A DNA stretch of 39,047 nucleotides from positions 1 through 39,047 of the forward strand of contig CAMJJT010000018.1 in NCBI GenBank assembly GCA_946406195.1, in the 5' to 3' direction. This DNA is from an uncultured Bacteroidales bacterium. GTDB taxonomy: Bacteria; Bacteroidota; Bacteroidia; Bacteroidales; Paludibacteraceae. The position numbers were made by a program, and so were the translations under genes. The notes beneath the pieces were generated by a model, which saw only the letters and a list, made by a program, of their open reading frames with translations, was not told where the DNA came from and made no database searches. Shown in pieces: positions 35,609 to 39,047 of the stretch; position 1 is the first letter of the stretch, and each line of letters opens with the position of its first letter.

Positions 35609-36571
35609 ATGCGCATTGTTTGCGACGCATATATTCCGTTTCTGCTTGAAGCCGTTCGAAAAGAATGGCCTCAAGTGGAGATTATTCCGTTGAAACCGGA
35701 AGAAATCAACACTTCTTCCATCCGCAACGCAGATATTCTGGTAGTCCGAACGCGCACCAAGGTGGACGAAGAACTGCTCTCCGGTTCGTCTGTTCGTCTT
35801 GTTTGTACCGCTACTATCGGCTTTGACCATATTGACACCGCTTATTGCGAGGCGCACAGTATCCGCTGGATGGCTTGTCCGGGTTGCAACGCACAGGCCG
35901 TCTGCGACTACATTGAGGAAGCCATCGATGAATCTAAATCTTCAAATCTTCCAATCTTCAAATCTTCCAATCCACCGACCATCGGTGTGGTCGGCGTAGG
36001 ACATGTAGGAAGTCTTGTAGCGCAAATGGCAGAGCGACGAGGAATGAAAGTGCTCCTCAACGATCCGCCGAAAGGAATTGGCGTTTCCCTCGACGAGATC
36101 GCACAAAAATGTGATATCATCACCTTCCATGTCCCCTTGGATGCTTCCACTTACCACCTCTGCGATGAATCTTTTCTCTCCAAATGCAAACCTAATGCTT
36201 TGATCATCAACGCAGCGCGAGGAGGTGTGGTGGACGAGCAGGCACTCCTTCGCAGCGGACACCCCTTCATCTTGGACACTTGGGAGAACGAACCGGACAT
36301 CCATCCGGAAGTGGTTAAAAAGGCCTTGCGCGCTTCCATGCACATTGCCGGCTATTCAGTAGAGGGCAAACGAAACGCAACCCGAATGTGCCTGAACGAA
36401 ATAGCAGAGATGTTTGGTTTACCACAAATCAAGATTATCGGATCACAAGATCACGTGACCACGACTCCCCAAAACAAAAGCAACGAGCCTTGGCTCGCTG
36501 CTATCACACAATCTCTAAAAGCGCATCCTGAGCAGTTTGAGACACTCCGCAAGAACTATCCCTTACGATAA
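35609..36571 (+). CDS. pdxB: Erythronate-4-phosphate dehydrogenase
   Basis: 320 residues of the D-2-hydroxyacid dehydrogenase family. PdxB oxidises 4-phosphoerythronate in the DXP-dependent pyridoxal phosphate pathway. The N-terminal [11 protein letters not shown] and [13 protein letters not shown], the NAD-binding [14 protein letters not shown], the catalytic Arg in [14 protein letters not shown], Glu in DTWENEPDI and His in [11 protein letters not shown] are all present. The EGK after the histidine block is typical of PdxB rather than SerA. An [15 protein letters not shown] stretch just before the NAD-binding strand is encoded by a 7-9-nt tandem repeat (35936-35973). It is somewhat shorter than E. 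coli PdxB (378). It overlaps the convergent smpB by 9 nt. Confidence 0.88.
   Translation: MRIVCDAYIPFLLEAVRKEWPQVEIIPLKPEEINTSSIRNADILVVRTRTKVDEELLSGSSVRLVCTATIGFDHIDTAYCEAHSIRWMACPGCNAQAVCDYIEEAIDESKSSNLPIFKSSNPPTIGVVGVGHVGSLVAQMAERRGMKVLLNDPPKGIGVSLDEIAQKCDIITFHVPLDASTYHLCDESFLSKCKPNALIINAARGGVVDEQALLRSGHPFILDTWENEPDIHPEVVKKALRASMHIAGYSVEGKRNATRMCLNEIAEMFGLPQIKIIGSQDHVTTTPQNKSNEPWLAAITQSLKAHPEQFETLRKNYPLR
35936..35973. repeat. Tandem repeat AAATCTTC(C) in frame within pdxB
   Basis: AAATCTTC-AAATCTTCC-AATCTTC-AAATCTTCC-AATCC. It is translated as part of [15 protein letters not shown] at the linker before the Rossmann fold. Non-coding AAATCTTCC also follows the DUF389 stop near 3795. Confidence 0.88.
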
Positions 36572-37030
36572 CCGCGCCTCTTTCATTACTTTGGCTACTT
36601 CCCGTTTGTCATCCGCCTCACGCAACGACTGCCGCTTGTCGTACGTGTGCTTACCCTGACAAAGCGCAATCTCCATCTTCGCCAAACCCTTCTCGTTGAT
36701 AAACAGCTCCAACGGAATAATGGTCTTACCGGTGTCCTTCGTTGCTTTCTCTAACTTACGGATCTCGCGGCGTTGCAGCAGTAACTTACGATCACGCTTG
36801 GCTTCATGGTTCGCATAACTGCCAAAACGGTACTCCGCAATGTGCATTTGTTTGACGAAAATCTCCCCGTGCTCAATCGCGCACCACGAATCAACCAGCG
36901 AAGCTTTTCCCTCGCGGATAGACTTGATCTCGGTACCGAACAACTGAATACCGGCAGTAAAGCGATCCAAGATAATATACTCGAATTTCGCCCGTTTATT
37001 CAGAATATGTACGTTAGCTTTCTGCCTCAC
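36563..37030 (-). CDS. smpB: SsrA-binding protein SmpB
   Basis: 155 residues. Binds tmRNA and delivers it to stalled ribosomes in trans-translation. Family motifs are [69 protein letters not shown] and [18 protein letters not shown], then [19 protein letters not shown] at the C-terminal tail that reaches the decoding site. The start is a GTG at 37028-37030. No in-frame ATG precedes the conserved core, and the GTG comes 3 nt after the upstream gene's stop codon. That GTG abuts the octamer repeat array at 37030-37061. The 3' end overlaps pdxB on the opposite strand by 9 nt. Confidence 0.96.
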   Translation of the reverse strand: MRQKANVHILNKRAKFEYIILDRFTAGIQLFGTEIKSIREGKASLVDSWCAIEHGEIFVKQMHIAEYRFGSYANHEAKRDRKLLLQRREIRKLEKATKDTGKTIIPLELFINEKGLAKMEIALCQGKHTYDKRQSLREADDKREVAKVMKEARLS

Positions 37031-37061
37031 TCTTTAACTCTTTAACTCCTTCACTCCTTCT
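37030..37061. repeat. Octamer repeat at the CNNM/smpB junction
   Basis: On the plus strand CTCTTTAA-CTCTTTAA-CTCCTTCA-CTCCTTCT. On the coding strand the units read AGAAGGAG-TGAAGGAG-TTAAAGAG-TTAAAGAG. They supply the C-terminus VEGVKELKS and stop codon of the CNNM protein and the first base of the smpB GTG start. Confidence 0.88.
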
Positions 37062-38104
37062 ACTTTCCTGTATTTCTTCTGTCGCTGTTCCCAACGCTCA
37101 CGAGCATATTGCTGCATATCGATGACGGTATCGTTCTCGTCGATGATCTCCAAACCGAAGATCGTCTCAATAATATCTTCCAGCGTCAAAATACCTACAA
37201 AACATCCGTATTCATCGATGATTTGTGCAATCTGACTTTTCTGCTTGAGCATCGAATCGAAGATCACACCCAAAGTCAGATCTTGGTCAAAAGCAGGCAA
37301 CGAACGCTTCAAACCTCCGAGCGTCTTACGGAAATGATCTTCCGTCAACTCCTCCAAGGCCTCATTGCGCAGCACATAGCCGGTAATATACTCCGGCGCC
37401 TCGGGTTTATAGAGCGGAATACGCGAGAAATGGTCGTACTCGTCGTTGTCATAATAAGCACGCAGCGTCATGTTCTCCGGCGCTATTTTCGCTACCACAC
37501 GCGGCGTCATCACATCGTACGCATGAATCGAATCCAAACGCATCAAATTAGAGAAAATCTTATTCTCATCCTCGTCCACTACGCCTTCTTCTTCTCCTAC
37601 ATTCACCATCGAAAGCACCTCTTCACGGCTCACAGACGGCTCGTCTTCGTTCTCCGGAAAAGCACGGGTGATCAACTCCACCAGCAATACCAAAGGATAC
37701 AAAATAATGATTAACAGGCGAATAGTACGCGCTGTAAATCCCATTAACTGCCGCCAGTAAGTCGTACCGATCACCTTCGGCACTATCTCCGAGAAAATCA
37801 AGATACATAAGGTCATCGCAATCGACACCGTCAAACCGAACCATTTGCTGTCACTGATAGCCGATGCCTGCATTCCCACACCTGCAGCGCCAATCGTATT
37901 CGCTATCGTGTTTAACGAAAGGATAGCCGCCAAAGGACGACTCGTGTCCTCCTTATAGCTGCTCATTAGTTTGGCAGGCGCATAGCCCTCTTCCTCACGA
38001 AGATTGATATAACTAAGCGAAGTGGTCATCAGCACTGACTCCAGAACGGAGCACAGAAAACTGACACTCATTGCGCCGAATAAAAACAATAATAATAGTC
38101 CCAT
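37034..38104 (-). CDS. CNNM/DUF21 and CBS-domain membrane protein (HlyC/CorC family)
   Basis: 356 residues. The N-terminal CNNM (DUF21) transmembrane domain covers residues about 1-140 with hydrophobic segments near 1-20, 60-80, 88-110 and 125-147. It includes NTIANTIGAAGVG and FSEIVPKVIG. A CBS pair follows at about 195-320 (YDVMTPRVVA; DEYGCFVGILTLEDIIETIFG). Family members are proposed magnesium or cobalt transporters or efflux factors. The CorC_HlyC C-terminal transporter-associated domain is missing; the protein ends soon after the CBS pair with a charged tail. It lies 3 nt upstream of smpB, and the two genes are probably co-transcribed from the promoter at 38120-38151. Confidence 0.88.
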   Translation of the reverse strand: MGLLLLFLFGAMSVSFLCSVLESVLMTTSLSYINLREEEGYAPAKLMSSYKEDTSRPLAAILSLNTIANTIGAAGVGMQASAISDSKWFGLTVSIAMTLCILIFSEIVPKVIGTTYWRQLMGFTARTIRLLIIILYPLVLLVELITRAFPENEDEPSVSREEVLSMVNVGEEEGVVDEDENKIFSNLMRLDSIHAYDVMTPRVVAKIAPENMTLRAYYDNDEYDHFSRIPLYKPEAPEYITGYVLRNEALEELTEDHFRKTLGGLKRSLPAFDQDLTLGVIFDSMLKQKSQIAQIIDEYGCFVGILTLEDIIETIFGLEIIDENDTVIDMQQYARERWEQRQKKYRKVEGVKELKS

Positions 38105-38119
38105 AATCTAAATCGGGTA

Positions 38120-38151
38120 CAAAAGTACTGCTTTTTTTTGACATATGCAAA
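38120..38151 (-). promoter_or_regulatory. Promoter of the CNNM-smpB operon
   Basis: On the minus strand TTTG (38151-38148), 20 nt, TACTTTTG (38127-38120). The -33 box sits at the end of the T-run of the tcdA terminator, so terminator and promoter overlap. Confidence 0.82.
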
Positions 38152-38176
38152 AAAAAACGCCTTATTCAGCGTTTTT
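38149..38176 (-). terminator. Intrinsic terminator of tcdA
   Basis: On the minus strand AAAAACGC-TGAATAAG-GCGTTTTT (38176-38153), followed by more T residues. The tcdA stop codon (TAA, 38164-38162) lies in the loop and the left arm encodes the C-terminal QKNA. Confidence 0.8.
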
Positions 38177-38866
38177 CTGTACTCCTTTGCGTATGTCGTC
38201 TATTACAAACGATGCCAACGTGCACCCAAAAACCGCCGTCACTTGCATCAATGAACCCCGTGCCTCGCATTTCTGCGCCTGTTCTGTCGAATAAACACAT
38301 TTCACCTTTCTGTAGGGCTTTTGGCCTAAGCGTTTCATCCGCGCGCGGACTGCTTTCGCTAAGGCATCGCCTTGGATAGACATTAACTCACCCGTAGTCA
38401 CCTGTGTCGGATCAAAACGCAAAGCTGCGCCCATCGAACTGAAGATCTTCACCCCTCGCGTGCGCGTGCAATTTAATATAAGGTCTGTCTTGGCGGCTAC
38501 ATCATCTATCGCATCTATCACGTAGTCGTATTCCGAAAGAGCCTCTCCAAAATCTTCCCCTGGATACATGGAATAAATCGCCTCAATCTCCGCCTCGGGG
38601 TTAATAGTCAATAATCGTGCCTTCAGTGCCTCCACTTTCGGCTTACCGATCGTCTCACGCGTCGCCGGTAACTGACGATTGATATTCGATGCCTGAACCA
38701 CATCGCCGTCCACGATTGTCAGATGCTGTAATCCGGTTCGAATAAGTGCCTCAGCACACCACGAACCGACACCGCCAACTCCAAAAAGAAGGACACGCGC
38801 ATCTTGCAAAGCCTTCATCGCTTTTTCGCCTAACAAAACCTCACTTCTACTAAAAAAATCACTCAT
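38162..38866 (-). CDS. tcdA: tRNA threonylcarbamoyladenosine dehydratase (ThiF/E1-like)
   Basis: 234 residues. An E1-like ATP-dependent enzyme that cyclises t6A at position 37 of ANN-decoding tRNAs. The nucleotide-binding FGVGGVGSWCAEALIRTG is near residues 28-45, followed by IVDGDVVQASNINRQLPA, YVIDAIDDVAAKTDL and KCEARGSLMQVTAVFG. These match TcdA (also called CsdL/YgdL) rather than MoeB or ThiF. It is shorter than the E. coli protein (268) at the C-terminus. The ATG at 38866 is chosen because the upstream in-frame TTG start overlaps the promoter -7 box. It is a single gene; its terminator abuts the next promoter. Confidence 0.92.
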   Translation of the reverse strand: MSDFFSRSEVLLGEKAMKALQDARVLLFGVGGVGSWCAEALIRTGLQHLTIVDGDVVQASNINRQLPATRETIGKPKVEALKARLLTINPEAEIEAIYSMYPGEDFGEALSEYDYVIDAIDDVAAKTDLILNCTRTRGVKIFSSMGAALRFDPTQVTTGELMSIQGDALAKAVRARMKRLGQKPYRKVKCVYSTEQAQKCEARGSLMQVTAVFGCTLASFVIDDIRKGVQKNAE

Positions 38867-38884
38867 AATCGACCAATTTGTGTG

Positions 38885-38916
38885 CAAAATTACAAAAAAA
38901 TAGCCATTTGTGCAAA
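38885..38916 (-). promoter_or_regulatory. Promoter of tcdA
   Basis: On the minus strand TTTG (38916-38913), 20 nt, TAATTTTG (38892-38885). The expected leader is about 14 nt. Confidence 0.82.
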
Positions 38917-38931
38917 AAAAACGTCAAAAAA

Positions 38932-38963
38932 TTTGGTCATTTCAAAAAAAAGCAGTACTTTTG
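38932..38963 (+). promoter_or_regulatory. Promoter of tRNA-Leu
   Basis: TTTG (38932-38935), 20 nt, TACTTTTG (38956-38963). The start is expected near 38969, about 29 nt before the mature tRNA 5' end. Confidence 0.82.
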
Positions 38964-38997
38964 CACCCGCTTTTCGCCTGAAAATGGAGAATAGCAA

Positions 38998-39047
38998 GCC
39001 CAGGTGGCGGAATTGGTAGACGCGTTGGTCTCAAACACCAATGGGAA
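38998..39047 (+). tRNA. tRNA-Leu (anticodon CAA), partial at the window edge
   Basis: The 5' half of a class II tRNA: acceptor strand GCCCAGG, then the D-arm region with GGCGGAATTGGTAGACGC. The anticodon stem TTGGT/ACCAA encloses the loop CTCAAAC, giving anticodon CAA, which reads the leucine codon UUG. The variable arm starts (TGGGAA) and the gene runs off the window. Confidence 0.93.

Overview
The window is a chromosomal segment of a member of the Bacteroidota, most likely order Bacteroidales. The main evidence is twelve promoters of the Bacteroidota primary-sigma type (TTTG or TTG, then exactly 20 nt, then TAnnTTTG) and an almost complete lack of Shine-Dalgarno sites. Lineage-typical genes agree: the DUF4270 lipoprotein next to a one-domain starch-synthase-like protein, a fused SecDF, a DUF3667 zinc-ribbon membrane protein, and giant exported FG-GAP/LamG proteins ending in a short conserved C-terminal motif. 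The species cannot be named from sequence alone.

Layout. 1-367: 5' part of rpsL (minus strand), with a long structured leader. 838-3795: an oxidative-stress operon (OhrR-type MarR regulator, ferritin-like protein, thiol glutathione peroxidase, DUF389 membrane protein). 3854-11584 (minus): a 2576-residue exported protein with InlB-like repeats and about 13 FG-GAP/VCBS motifs. 11743-13188: a cytidylate-kinase-like protein and a DUF3667 membrane protein. 13612-24776: a three-gene surface cluster made of a 277-residue exported protein, a 159-residue lipoprotein and a 3260-residue LamG protein. 24945-26549: pckA. 26610-27146 (minus): an unrecognised membrane protein. 27337-32318: secDF-clpP-clpX. 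32331-34605 (minus): DUF4270 lipoprotein and GT5 protein. 34746-36571: panC and pdxB. 36563-38866 (minus): smpB, a CNNM/CBS protein and tcdA. 38998 to the end: partial tRNA-Leu(CAA).

How the genes fit together. The first operon looks like a peroxide-sensing and detoxification unit under its own thiol-switch repressor. The two giant proteins and the 277-residue protein share an N-terminal signal peptide and a C-terminal motif of about 25 residues (K-I-L-x(n)-Y-x-hydrophobic-x-G), so they are probably exported by one route. The small lipoprotein is a free-standing copy of a domain also found near the C-terminus of the 3260-residue protein. The rest is housekeeping: gluconeogenesis, protein export, ATP-dependent proteolysis, pantothenate and B6 synthesis, trans-translation and tRNA modification.

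The most unusual signal is a set of short tandem repeats (7-9 nt units) and a related dispersed element, TTAATGGTGA-[small hairpin]-TTAATGGTGA. They occur between genes, at gene ends, and in frame inside coding sequences (the 3260-residue gene, pdxB, and the CNNM/smpB junction). The hairpin sequence differs between copies but stays self-complementary.
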